This document shows, in pieces, positions 1 through 11,370 of a DNA stretch of 64,000 nt. The DNA is from Tanypteryx hageni (Eukaryota > Arthropoda > Insecta > Odonata > Petaluridae). The notes under the pieces are model-generated. The model was not told where the DNA came from, did no database searches, and was given only the letters and a program-made list of their open reading frames with translations. The stretch spans positions 31,654,561 through 31,718,560 of the forward strand of contig CM054117.1 of assembly GCA_028673005.1 (NCBI GenBank), given 5' to 3'. Both the position numbers and the translations under genes were made by a program. The number at the start of each line of letters is the position of its first letter. Positions within the stretch are counted from its first letter, which is position 1.

Positions 1-121
1 AAAAAGTAAAAATACCTCACCTATCTGGCCAATGGAAACAAACTATTTACTCATCTGAAAGTGTCACCTGTGGAATCTCTCAGAGATCAGTCTTTGGTCC
101 CCTTTTATTTACACTTTACAC
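1..121 (+). mobile_element. LINE reverse transcriptase, 5' part of a split copy
   Basis: A short stretch of a non-LTR retrotransposon reverse transcriptase. The frame through about 60-121 reads like the RT block with a PQGSVLGPLLF-type motif, here written SVFGPLLFTLY. It stops at a hAT insertion at 122 and resumes at 2279 in the same frame with TNDL and then LFAD, the region of the FADD catalytic box. The family looks like a jockey/CR1-type LINE. It is decayed (Q and D residues of the motifs are replaced) and truncated by the window edge. Motif match is seen directly; the clade is inference. Confidence 0.75.
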
Positions 122-2278
122 CAGAGGTTGGCAACCTTTTACTAGTGGTGTTCCAATTTCACATCATTGCAGAGATTTGTATGCCAGTAATCAGCCTTAG
201 AACTAGGCTGCCCGGGTGCACATCCAATTTTTCCACCCTATGCTAAATCTTTTATATTTTAAGAAAATTAAGTTTTAATGCTTTTTAATAAATCCATATC
301 AAATATACTATTTAGTACTTTTCCACAATTTTTTAAATTTATTTATGATATTGTGAAAAAGTACTAAATACATAGCATATTTGATATGGATATGTGAAAC
401 TTCCATGTAGTCATGCCTGATATGATTACCTTTTTAATAAATTAAATTTTTTTATTAAAGTTGATGTCAAATATTTTAATTTAGTGAATAAAATGTAAGC
501 GTACCAATTTAGTGAGATCATTGTCCTTGTATTTCCCTGCTGGGTTTTCTAATTTCGGGAGTGTAACTGGTTATTTTAAGCAGCACACAGGCTTCTGAGC
601 GATCAGTTGTTAGCAACGAGATGGGCATAGGACTGTCTTCATGTGCACACAGAGGTAAGTGGATCCACATGCAAAGCATAGCGAATGCAACTTTCTTCAA
701 GTAGTTAAATTCCCCGGAAGGGACGACCAGCTGGCCGGTATAGAGGCCCCACGATCATCCTCGGTACTTTCCAGAACAATCTGCAGATCTCTAAACTTCG
801 ATATTCATAAATCTGAGCTACTTAAATCTATCAACTGCTTTTCAAAATCTTAAAAACCCATCCAATGAAATAAAGACATCCAAATCCCTCTCTTTGTTTT
901 ATTGCTCAGGTTTAATTATAAAATAAAATATTGGCCCAAATCTTTGGAAATCTTGAAATCTGCTTGTACATTTGGATTCCAGCACTTGCAAGTGGATTCC
1001 ATTCTCATCGACACTCATTGGGCAACATGTTGATAGCTCTTGAAAAAGATTTTGGAAGAAACAGAAAGCCGAGATACGAATGTCTTGTAAGAAAACTTAA
1101 ATTTGCCACAAATACCTTTCAGATCTTGTAAAGGTCCATAACAGTTGGACCGACACCTTAGAGATGGTGACTAAGATTGTTAAGGTCTTGACAACCATTT
1201 ATGGTCATCCAGATTGGAGTAAGTTGGACCGTTTTCTGTCAGAAAGCACTTGATTGGGTGTAAGTAATTTGCAAACTGCAGTAAAACCTTCCCATGGCTT
1301 AGCCACCGGATGTTGCTATGAAGTGGGATGTTGCTGTAAACACTTCATTTCTTCTAGCAATGCTCAAAATTATCTGAGAGTCAAAGCTGATCGAGCAACA
1401 AGAAAGTCCACAATTCTTACTACCATTTTCATCTCATCATTTAGCTCCGAATTAGAAATTTTTGTGCAGAGATTTTCTTGATGGATGATGCAGTGAAATT
1501 AAGGTATCAGGTGACCAATTTCATCCTCAAGTAACTTTATAAATTACTTCTGTTTACCTAACATGGCAGGAGCACCATCCGATGTAACACAAAATATGTT
1601 TTTTAGATTGACTCCCCATTTAAAAAAATGTTTTAGAATAGCTTCCGCAATGACTTTCCCCTTAGTTGTGCCATCGAGCAGTTTTATGCAACAAAGCTCT
1701 CATGCTCAGAGAGTATGTAATTCATTTTTAACTATAATTAATTTTATTTAATTGTCATTAATGCCCATTTTATAATTAATTTGGTTCGAATGGAATGTGA
1801 GATCTCTGGAGATAATTGATTTTCTCAAGAAAGAACACCTGAAGAAATGGTGAATTTTTCATTGAGCTAGAAAAAAGTCTTTTGAGGAGTCATATTTGGA
1901 TTGGGATATTGGAGAACACCTGACATAGTTGAGTTTGTTTGAACACCGAGAGAAACGGCCAAGGAATTCCAATTTTTCCAATATTTTACTCGAAAAATAA
2001 ATTTTTAATTCTGTAGAATCGGAGGAGCGGCCGATGAGGTGATGGAACGTATCTCCTATTATATGTAGAATAGTGGGTTATGGAAAAATTAGTTTCAAGA
2101 TACGTCGATTCGAGATACGTTGTTTTTGTGGGACATATACATAAAGTATATTGTGTATTTCCTCTACTAAAAATAAATTGTTAATGAATTAGCATATGGT
2201 TCAGTAGCAGCTTGCGTGCCATTCAAAAGCAGCCTGTATGCCAGTTTTGGCACGCATGCCATCGGTTGCTGACCCCTG
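122..2278 (-). mobile_element. hAT DNA transposon (SCAND3/ZBED-like), decayed, with 8-bp target duplication
   Basis: A 2157-bp element with hAT-type ends: CAGAGGTTGGCAACC at the left and the complement of CAGGGGTCAGCAACC at the right. It is flanked by a perfect 8-bp direct repeat CTTTACAC (114-121 and 2279-2286), the expected hAT target-site duplication. Minus-strand frames between about 1750 and 700 carry remnants of a hAT transposase: TSDGAPAM, a CIIHQENLC box and a RWLS-type motif, broken by many stops and frameshifts. A 38-42-bp inverted repeat at 292-391 lies inside. The element interrupts a LINE RT frame. It cannot encode a functional transposase. Confidence 0.88.
292..391. repeat. Inverted repeat inside the hAT element
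   Basis: Arms at 292-329 and 350-391 are near-perfect reverse complements (left arm starts ATCCATATCAAATATACT) around a 20-nt AT-rich loop. The arm lengths differ by a few bases because of small indels. It may be a small fold-back insertion within the hAT element; no target duplication was identified. Confidence 0.7.
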
Positions 2279-3450
2279 CTTTACACAAATGATCTAAACC
2301 ATATCAAATCCAAAGGAATAGAAGTGTTATTTGCAGATATCTCCCAAATCATGTCATCTCCAACAACAGGAAGACTAATCTTAGACAGAGCACTATCAAC
2401 TAATAAGATTGAAACCATTCTCTTCTATCTAGAACTTTCAAAAACTACCAATATACAATTTCACCCATACCAAGCAAACATAATCCCTCTTGTCATAAGA
2501 ATAAGCACCTGTACAATGCAACTATCATCACACACAAAGTTTCTTGGTCTGCATACAACAAACATTAGACTGGGGCACTCATGTAAGCTCAATTACCAGA
2601 AAAATCAGCTCATCGAATTAATCTTTTGAGCACTACAAGGGAAAGTATCGATCAATACCATACATTTATCCTATACCAAAATCACTATAATACGCTGACG
2701 TCCATACATATGGCCAGCAAGAGAGGAGAGTGGAGGGGAGAGGATTGTGTCAGAGAGGAGGGGCAGGAAAGGCCCGCACACTTGTTTACAAGATAGGAAA
2801 GTGGAGGGGAGAGGATTGTGTCAGAGAGGAGGGATGGGGAAGGTGCTGGGAAGTCCTCTGTTAAAGAGTCAGTTATGATTAGGTAGCAAATCCAATACAA
2901 AGCATTAATTTTTTCCTACTACTAGAGGCCTGGTGCCACAATAGCAGCACCAGGCCCCTAGTATGATATAATTTTATGGGGATCCGCGCCACAAACTTTT
3001 AGATAGTTTATTTCCCAGAAAAGGGCAATTCTCATAATAAATAGGCGAGCATTTTGTTGAACAACTTTCTCTGGGAACAAAATCCTGACACTGCCTAGTA
3101 TCTTTATATATGAATCAGTAATGTTGACCAAAAAAAATTTCCTCCTCACTCAAAACTCCTCCACAGTTACTCAACTAGAGGTAAAAATAACACATAAAAA
3201 GTACCCATCAACTAACCCCCATAAAAAGGAATCTTGACCTTTCCTGTAGCAAACTATACAATTCCTAATGATATAAAGAAAACAAAATAGAAACATTTAA
3301 AAATCGAGTAAAATACCATTTGTTGATGAACTCATTCTATTCCATACAGGAAAATCTGGAAAAACACTAAACATATAAAGCCTCATATATATATATATAT
3401 ATATATATCACATTTATTTATATTTTATTTTTTTATCTTGTATCTTGACT
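2279..3450 (+). mobile_element. LINE reverse transcriptase, 3' part of the split copy
   Basis: Continuation of the LINE from 1-121. The frame shows TNDL, LFADISQIM (degraded FADD box) and KFLGLHTTN (the usual RT motif KFLGIxID) up to about 2640. After a roughly 280-bp foreign stretch (2690-2965) a LINE C-terminal region resumes with WGSAPQTFRLFISQKRA, which closely resembles the fragment at 35700-35850 (WGFSPHASSLFISQKRT). It ends in an AT-rich 3' region with an (AT)n tail at 3390-3409. Many stops and frameshifts; not functional. Confidence 0.7.
2690..2965. repeat. Insertion with a purine-rich direct repeat and a hairpin
   Basis: This segment separates the two halves of the LINE C-terminal frame. 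It holds two direct copies of a purine-rich block of about 35 bp (near 2729-2763 and 2809-2836, sharing GGGAGAGGATTGTGTCAGAG). It ends in a hairpin, with TACTAGAGGCCTGGTGC at 2919-2936 pairing with GCACCAGGCCCCTAGTA at 2946-2962. No transposon family is recognised. Confidence 0.5.
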
Positions 3451-4365
3451 TATTCCATGTTAACATTGTAAACCTACAGAATGATTCAAGTGTTATTATT
3501 ATTGTTATATCATCAAAGCTGCCCATACATTCCTATAGTTTTATGCCAATTTGTATTTAATCATTATTAAATTGAATAGTTCCTTGGTGTTCATACAGTT
3601 ATCAATCTCGTCACTCAAAATAGTGTTAGTTGATATCCGAAGAAGTTTGTCACAAAGACTGGTCGATAAATTTTTTATACTTTTTTATAAATTTTCGTAA
3701 TTATTCCTTGATTTCTTGTTCAATCAATTTAGTTAGTCTAAGTATTTTTTTGCCTGCACCTCCAAGTTACACCCCTGGTTACTTTCTACTTTTCTTACTC
3801 ATTCTTTTAGTTCTTACATGGTTTATTGTTATCTTGTCCTCAGCATTTGCATTCACTTGTAAGCAGGTTTTTCTATACTCTATGATTGCTGCATTCATTT
3901 ATCTTCTGTCCTTTCATCATCCAGTTAATGTCTGCATTATTCCTTATTTCCTGCAGTATGCACTTATACATTGCTCAAAAATGTGTGTCAATTATTCATT
4001 TACAGTTCATGTGAGTACAATTTTATTATATACCAAATGGTATTATCTCTATTGCTGAATATTGTCAAACTTTTGGGTTGTTATTTCATTTTCTCTTTGT
4101 CTATCTTTGCTTGGGATCTGATTTGTGTTGTTCTTTATTAAATTCTGTGTCAGCCAGTATGCACTGCATCACATTTTCTTTCCTAGGGTCTGTCTATGTA
4201 TGGTATAAAATCTATAAAGGTAAATTTTTTTAACTAAAAACATGAGAAAATCCAAGAGTCAGTAGTCTAATCCTGTTCGAAGAGGCTCCTGACAAATTCA
4301 CGAAAGTTTCAATGGATCACCAAACATTTTACCCAAGGGGCCACATGAGGCTTTATGTACCACTC
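3451..4365. other. Unannotated AT-rich stretch
   Basis: No supported gene or element. A 142-codon open frame at 3630-4058 is hydrophobic only because the DNA is T-rich. It matches no family I know, so it is not called. Confidence 0.6.
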
Positions 4366-4740
4366 TGTGGGCCACATCATCATCATCATGAGGTGTTCTG
4401 CCTCTAGGCAGGTCCCTGGCACCAGCGTTGTCTCCACTCATTTCTGTTCCTTGCCATTTCTTTCATTTCCTGATACCCTCCCCTTTCTTTCAGATCGTCA
4501 AACATTTTTATTCTTCTACGTCCCCTTTTCCTTTCACCTTCTACTGATCCTTCCAACACCATCAATAGTAAACCTTCTCCTCTCAAGATATGCCCTAACC
4601 AGTTACTTTTCCTCCTCTGAATTGTTTCAAGTAATCTTCTCTTCTCATTCACCCTTGTTAGTATTGCTTCATTCCTTATCCTATCCGTCCACTTAACCTT
4701 CTCCATCCGCCTCCACACCCACATTTCAAATGCCACATAT
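4366..4740 (-). mobile_element. RTE-like LINE, C-terminal end and 3' tail
   Basis: The minus-strand frame 4736-4404 reads MAFEMWVWRRMEKV, then ILTRVNEKRRLLETIQRRK, then NWLGHILRGEG and a GERKRGRRRIKM basic block. This order is typical of the C-terminus of RTE-type LINE polyproteins of insects. Downstream on the minus strand is an (ATG/ATC)n tail at about 4376-4391, usual for RTE 3' ends. The RT core is absent, so this is a 5'-truncated copy. Identification rests on motif memory; a Repbase or Dfam search would settle the clade. Confidence 0.75.
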
Positions 4741-4879
4741 AATCTCTCAAATGATTGATCAAGCCGTATGTAAATTTCAAAGTACTGGTTTTGGGATTTT
4801 TTAAAACTTTATGTATTGTATGCCTATAGTAAAAGTACATTTCATTGAAAAACCCAATAAATATCATTTAAATTTTATA

Positions 4880-5667
4880 CGAGGGTCATTTTTAAAGCAA
4901 GAACCGTTTGTGCACCCTACCTGTGCAGGTCATTGACCGGAGACGTCTCAAGGTTGAATGCTCTCTCTAGGGCCCCTTCCACGTCCTCAGTGTGCGCTGA
5001 GCATTTGAGTGAGTTGGTTGATTTTTCACAGTGCTTTATAAAGAACCATGTCTATCACTAATCCCGCCAATTGTGAAGTGCGTTCGGTGATTAGATTTTT
5101 GAACGCGAAAAAAATTCGCCCTGCCGAAATCCATCGCCAACTTGTTGATTGACTTCTTGCCTCGCGGAGAAACCATCAATGCAAACGCATATTGTGAAAC
5201 ATTGACAAGGCTACGGCATGCTATCCAAAACCGCCGGCATGGCCTACTCTATAGGGGAGTGTGTTTACTTCATGACAACGCGCGGCCACATGTTGCACAA
5301 AAAACGCAAGCGCTGTTGGAGAAATTTGATTGGGAAATTCTCGACCATCCTCCCTACAGTCCTGACCTGGCACCTTTGGACTTCCATCTTTTCACAAAAC
5401 TGTAGGAGTTTTTGGATGGCAAATGGATGGAAACTGATGAAGAAGTGAAAGAAACAGTTGTGGGTTGGTTGGATGGACTGGCGGCTGACTTCTATGATGA
5501 GGGGATCGTCAAGCTTGTGCCACGTCTGAACAAATGCCTAGATCTCTATGGGGACTATGTAGAAAAATAAAGAAATGTTGTACGTAGTAGTAGCAATAAA
5601 ATTATTTGGATATATAAAGTTTTTATTTTTTATGACAAAACGGTTCTTACTTTAAAAATGACCCTCG
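4880..5667 (+). mobile_element. Mariner element, internally deleted, inactive
   Basis: A 788-bp element bounded by about 30-bp terminal inverted repeats (CGAGGGTCATTTTTAAAG at the left, its complement at the right). It is flanked by the TA target duplication (4878-4879, 5668-5669). The frame from ATG 5048 encodes the start of a mariner transposase N-terminal HTH (MSITNPANCEVRSVIRFLNA) and stops after about 34 codons. A different frame (5142-5405) then carries the C-terminal catalytic part: HDNARPH, and HPPYSPDLAP followed by LDFHLF, the second and third acidic residues of the D,D34D triad. An in-frame TAG at 5403-5405 and the missing centre make it inactive. Confidence 0.93.
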
Positions 5668-8600
5668 TAAGTGATATCTAATGAGACTTTCTGCTGGCCA
5701 ATAGACAAATATGCCCATCTTAAACTGCTTGAATTGGAAAATTTCAACGACGAAAATGCTAATAACAGGAACATTCTTATCTGGTTTTTTAATAACGTGT
5801 ACACTATGGATTTCATTTTGTAGCAAGTGGAATGTCCCATTCCCATGCATTCCCGCCCAATTCGAGCACAGATCTTAAAGAAATTGATGAGGTACTGCAA
5901 GTCAAATTAATATGTGGGTTGGATAAAATCACTGCTTGGGCTGGATATTACCCAACAGCTATAGTTTGGGGACTCCTGCCCTAGAAATATAAGATTAGCA
6001 CAAAAATTTGAAAAAAAAAAACAATTAATTTGTGATAAATAATAAATCATGACCAGAGCAGACTACATTCGTTAAGAGTAAGAGTTCTAAATGTCATGAT
6101 TGATGAGCTTGACCATTCTCATCCACTTACAAAATTGGAAATGAAACTGCTGTATTTCTTTTGGAACACCCAGTATTTGTCATATATCAAAGAAATAATG
6201 TAGACTTACTAAAATTGGAACTTCTGTTATTTTGCTTTTTACTATTCAGAAACAACACATGCAAATCGGTATGGCATTGAATGAAACGTTTTCTAATTCA
6301 TTGTAGCTGTAAAACTTATCATCATACAGTAAGGAATTACTTTACTTTAATTCTATAATATAATAATAGGTACTCTTCTTTGCTTATTCTCATTTGTTAT
6401 ATTTTCAAGAATACTTCTTACAAAAATTTTTCTTATGTAATTTTAAAATCAGCATTATCTTACAACACTTGTTTAAGCCAAACTATATTTAAAAATTTGG
6501 ATTGGATGTACTACAATATGGAACAAAAAACTATGGACTTAATATTTTTTCTAATAGAAGGTTGAAATTGATTTTAATTTAATTAGAATAAATAAAATAA
6601 ATTTATATTTAGTTGATTTTTGTAAAAAATTACATTGCTTTTGATTGAAATTTTATTTATATAACTGTTTTAGTTTTCTGATGTCTTGAAATTTTATAAT
6701 AATATTACCTGTTGAAAACTTTTTAGGCGTTGCACATTTATTTTCCACGTAATTTTTTACTATAGAAATGAGTGACTTTATTTTAGCACATTGATTTCAT
6801 GTCCATGCTCGGCTCACATTACTTACCTCTCTATATAAGTTGTAGTCCATGGGTGGGGAGGATGATTTCATTATGAACATAGCTGGCGCATATGGCGTGA
6901 GAGGGGAATGCCCCAAAGAATATACAATAACTCAAGAACAGCTAGATATATATTTTAACCAGTCTTTCAGTTTTAAAGAGACCAATGCCCAAGTAAGCTT
7001 ATGGATAATCACTGCATAAAACCATGTCATCCCAATTTATTGACCCCAGCAGAAATATTTATAGAATATTAAAAGCTAAATGAAGGATAAAAGGACAATA
7101 AAACTAATAAAATAGTCAACAAACTAAAGTATAAAATTTTATTTTATTACTCTAGAATATTCATCATTTTTTGGTATAGAAATAGCAATAAAATACATTT
7201 AACATGATTTTCAATAGCATTGAATCAGGGGTCTGTTGCCAATCAACATTAACAAAATCTATATGTATCTATATGCAAACCAACCAAAATTTTACAACTG
7301 GTTTACTCCAGCACACATGCTTTGAGTACATATCATTGGTTAGACAAAAGGAAGGATGTGAATGTTTTGGTTGGATAGCAAAAGAAAAATAAGAAAAGAT
7401 CATTAGGTTTTGAACAAGAATTGTTGTTGACCTGTCCCATGAGGTATTAAAGTGGGATTAGATGGTAATGAGTAACAACTGTTGACAATATTAGGGTATA
7501 TATAGAAGTAATATAATTTACTCCTAAAATTTTTCTGGAAAACTTTTAATAATATGAATTTTTAAAAATTGTGTTTATTGAAATTACTGTTAAGTAGATG
7601 AATTGTCTTATGGTTTGATATTCAAGGATACAAATTCTGTCAGGTAAATACCTGTATAACAAGTTAAAAGAAGCCACATGATGTGCTTAATTGCTTAATA
7701 TCCCAAATTTTACTTCATTGCAGAATCATTAAACTAATTTTCTGTTCACAATCGATGAATAGAAAACTTAGAATAAGTAAATTATTTTTTGACTTATGAA
7801 AAAACATGACGGAAAACCTTGAACATAGAACGTCATTAATTTGTCTAAATTGGAGAAAAATTAGGAAAATATCTTCATCTCTCTCTCAAATACAATCATA
7901 TCCACTCATTTAAGACCATTAGCATCCTTTTAAAGCTTTACTGTTTCCAACGGTATTTTTAAATAGCCGTGGTCATTCTCATTGGATACTAGGTTAGTGT
8001 CATTGGAAAAAATATTCTTGTCAGCCGCAGGCATACCAGCAGCGATACTGCATCCCATTCTCAAGGTCATATTCTATCCCACGGCTTGTGGAATCATTCT
8101 AATTACGTTATTGCATCCGAAAAATATTGCCTTTCTCGAGCGATAAAAAATAGGATCCATTACCCGTGTACATATTGCGAAATAGTTCGTATGCAACTGA
8201 CATTTTTGTCGCTGGTTCTTATCTTCGAAAAATCTCGCAATTATCGTTGATGAAAATATTGCGACTGCGCGAAAACATTCTCACAGATCCGTAGTTGGCA
8301 GAGATCTTGCAAGTTAGAAGGATTGTTTCTCTCTCTTAGCAGGTAGGCCGTGTATTTTACGTTGTCCCACCCGACTCTCTTCATACGATCCTTTTTTGAC
8401 TCCTTCGGTATAAACGTATTATCTTCAAAATGTAATAAGAATCATTCTGATATTTCCTGAAACGCACACGCGTAATCATCCTATTGGAATAACTAAGCAA
8501 TGTTTTCAATTTTTTTGCTAGTTTTTTAACGAATGCAAATGATTGTTTTGTTTCCAAACGTTACGTTTTAATAATTAAGTAGGAATGTATGAACGTGAAA

Positions 8601-8712
8601 AAACAAAACAGCTTGGCCGTTTTACTTTGTGCGAAGCGAACGAGCTACTGCCGAGCAAGTTATGCCATGCATTAAATTATTTTTCAAGGATGCAATGATT
8701 TATATAGTAGTT
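5668..8712. other. 3 kb without a recognisable gene
   Basis: AT-rich DNA with only short chance frames. I see no splice-consistent coding exon, no TIR pair with target duplication and no RNA gene. The stretch from about 7900 to 8400 is less simple in composition and could hold regulatory DNA for gene A, but nothing specific supports this. Confidence 0.6.
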
Positions 8713-9296
8713 CAGAGGTCGGCAAATTTCGGCCCATAACCCACGTAAGGCCCCCGAGAGCGCTTTATGCGGCTCGCGAAGCTGTGATGAAAAAGTGGTC
8801 GATAAAATTTAACATGGACAATATATTTTTCGGTAAAATTATGGTCTTAAAACCTTTTCTGGTGAATTTTTAACGCTAGTAAATTATTTAGACTGGATTA
8901 TCACATATAGGAGGCCACAGGATCTCTAGCTCAGTAGTTCTTCAAATTTCAATAGCTGCGACCCTCTTGAATAACATGCGACCACTTTTGAATTGAAAAT
9001 AGCGAAAATAAGAAACTATAACACATTTCTTCATTTTATATAACTATTTACAACTTTTATAGCATCGTATTTCCTAAAATTTCCCGATGAAATTTTATTA
9101 TTCGTAAAAATTTTATTTTTTTGGCACTTCACCTTACATCCAAAATAATTTTGCTGTTTGAGAAACACTGCTCTAGCTAGCATTTAATATAAACGCTCAT
9201 CCGGCCCGCCGAATCTCTTGTGACTTCCAATGCGGCCCTCGAAACATTCACGACTACGAATATGGCTTGTCATGCAAAAAAGATTGCCTGCCCCTG
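8713..9296. mobile_element. Non-autonomous hAT element (outer)
   Basis: Starts CAGAGGTCGGCAAATTTC and ends GATTGCCTGCCCCTG, a hAT-type terminal inverted repeat pair. The flanks (TAGTAGTT before, ATTTAGTT after) are an imperfect match for an 8-bp target duplication. It has no coding content and is itself interrupted by the element at 8932-9170. Confidence 0.7.
8932..9170. mobile_element. hAT MITE nested in another MITE, perfect target duplication
   Basis: A 239-bp element starting CAGTAGTTCTTCAA and ending TTTGAGAAACACTG. Its ends are inverted repeats of the CAGxGxTTCTCAA type. It is flanked by a perfect 8-bp direct repeat CTCTAGCT (8924-8931 and 9171-9178). It sits inside the hAT element 8713-9296, so it is the younger insertion. 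Confidence 0.85.
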
Positions 9297-10762
9297 ATTT
9301 AGTTGAAAACTGATCGCTCTTTCTAAACATTTTTAATCAAAATTAGAATATGAGAATAGAGCAAACTAATTATTTCAGATTAGGTAACATGCACGAAATA
9401 AACTTTGAGGGGGAGACCAATCGGATATTTTGGAGAGCTAGGGAAATATTTTGGCTTCTCACTATTTTTTCGGGTTTTAAATAAAGAGTGAGCTATTATC
9501 TTTGGTATGCGGGCATCGTGACGAAGCATTTCATGCCCGTATCTTAGTTTTAGAGTTGTTTAGCAGTCAAGGTCCATTTAAAAAGTGCTCTATCATCTTC
9601 TGAATGCCCATCCCATCTCCCTGTTTAATTCTTACTAGAATGTAAAGCTGCGCCTTATTATTTTGGAATGAATTGCGGTAAAGTACGAATTAAATGGTAT
9701 GTAGTTGGGCAGGTATAATTAGAGAAGATGCTTATCACGTATAACCTGCATACGAATTCCCAATAAACCTGCTCTCTCTTATCTAGAGATACACACAAAC
9801 TCACTGGCGTCGACAGACAATTCACCAAGCACTCGATACATATCTGTTGTAGATAAGATAATCTGTGGCATGCTATCAGCCATTATTGTTCGAAAAAAGA
9901 AATTATGGTTCGTTATTTGGGCAACTGTTCGTTGTGTTTACTATTTGGAGGTTTTATTTTGACCCTTCGTTTAGTTTTCTTAACATTTTGTTTTCGTCTG
10001 ATGTTTTCTTAAGCATTGATAAAAGATAAAATTAACAAACTACAAATAAACTCAGCAAATACCTTTTTTGAATAAATTTTATGATATTGTCTAGAATGAT
10101 AGGCGCTTTTTCATTATTTTCCGGCCGAAAGAGAAACGCCTTAATTTCAAGAAGGCCGACTATCAGCTGAAGACCAGGCCAACCAGAGCACGCACAAGCC
10201 GATGTCGGAATCGGACATCTGGTCGCTTAGCTTACATATCACCGTTGATGGAAGCCCGGTGGCACGACTGTTCCGTCGCAATCGCAGAGGGGAAGGGGGT
10301 GTAGCAAAAAATGGATCCGAAATAACCATAATCGCCTGCAATTGCAGGAAAATAAATTGTGTAGGGGTCCATTTAAATTGATAAGTGGGAGGACATCGCT
10401 TTCTGCTACGCCACAGTGATTGCGTAAGTGTTCATTCGGTGTTATTGCATCGCTCACATATACTAATCCAGAAGAAAAGGTTCGATCTACAACTTTTACG
10501 TTGCTTTGTATGCAAATAAAAAATTACGCGATACACCTAGAGTAAAATTAAAATTATAGGCCCAGTAGGAATAGTTTACGAATTGTGATTAAACATGATA
10601 TAGAAGGAGGCGCAAAGAAAGTTCTCAAAGGTGACGGGGATCGCGGCTTTATAAACTTTGGAAACCGATGGGTTAAGGAAAACATAATTGGACTTGAAAC
10701 TTAATCAAATGAAACTCATTTATTTTTTACTTATTTATGTACATCTACGCATCATATATAAT
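9297..10762. other. Upstream region of gene A with a block shared with the pseudo-A region
   Basis: No coding exon is recognised. A block at about 9779-9866 (starting TTATCTAGAGATACACAC) is similar to 29873-29955, which lies upstream of the decayed gene-A copy. The shared block fits common ancestry of the two upstream regions and may include gene A's promoter or first non-coding exon, but I cannot place a start site. A donor-like GTAAGTG occurs at about 10420. The 10100-10460 part is GC-richer than its surroundings. Confidence 0.4.
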
Positions 10763-10898
10763 CAGTGGAGTATCGGAAAATGTCCCCCCCCCCGCCAAAA
10801 CAAATTTGAAGTTCCGGTAAATATTTAAAGCCCTTACAAAAATAATATTTGGATTCTCGCGCCGAGAAGAGGTTTCGGGGGTGTCCGGTACGCCACTG
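10763..10898. mobile_element. Short hAT-type MITE
   Basis: A 136-bp stretch beginning CAGTGGAGTATCGG and ending in GTACGCCACTG; the ends are inverted repeats of the CAGTGGCGTA type also seen at 34489-34749. A clear 8-bp target duplication is not seen (TATATAAT against CATATACA), so the call is moderate. Confidence 0.5.
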
Positions 10899-11350
10899 CA
10901 TATACATTGGCATAATTACAAGTCACGTAATGTGTAAGTAAATTGAAAGTATATCAAATCTGACATTTATTAGCAGTTGCCGATATTGTTGTCATAGAAA
11001 ATTAATATTAATAAATAGATAACGAATAAATATAAGCAGCTTTTAAAAGAAGTGGCTAATTATTTTGAGGTAATTAATCTTGAATGCTCAAACGCGGCGA
11101 CGATGTCCCACGAATTCATTCAATACAAAACTCTAATTTGGAAACAATTGATCCTCTCCGGGAGAACTCTTTTTCCCAGGATGAATAGAACGGTCATTCT
11201 GAATGATGTGTTTCACGATTTATCATTTATCAGTATGAACCTGTCTAAAACCTTTCACCCCGATAAATCCGTAATTTAAAATTTTTGGCATAGTTTTAAT
11301 GATGTTATATGAATAAGCCTTCTCAATCTAAATTCAATGAATTATTTTCC

Positions 11351-11352
11351 AG
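11351..11352 (+). promoter_or_regulatory. Splice acceptor of the 5'UTR intron of gene A
   Basis: A pyrimidine-rich ATTATTTTCCAG ends 18 nt before the ATG of gene A. The same arrangement occurs in genes B (12 nt) and C (9 nt), so the start codon lies in the second exon and a non-coding first exon is expected upstream. For gene A that exon was not located. Confidence 0.65.
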
Positions 11353-11370
11353 TCTCACCTTCAACATAGG

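Noticed and set aside
3630..4058. 142-codon open frame on the plus strand, strongly hydrophobic
   Set aside because: T-rich DNA gives Phe/Leu/Ile/Ser-rich frames by chance. No family motif, no flanking splice or promoter signals that decide for a gene.
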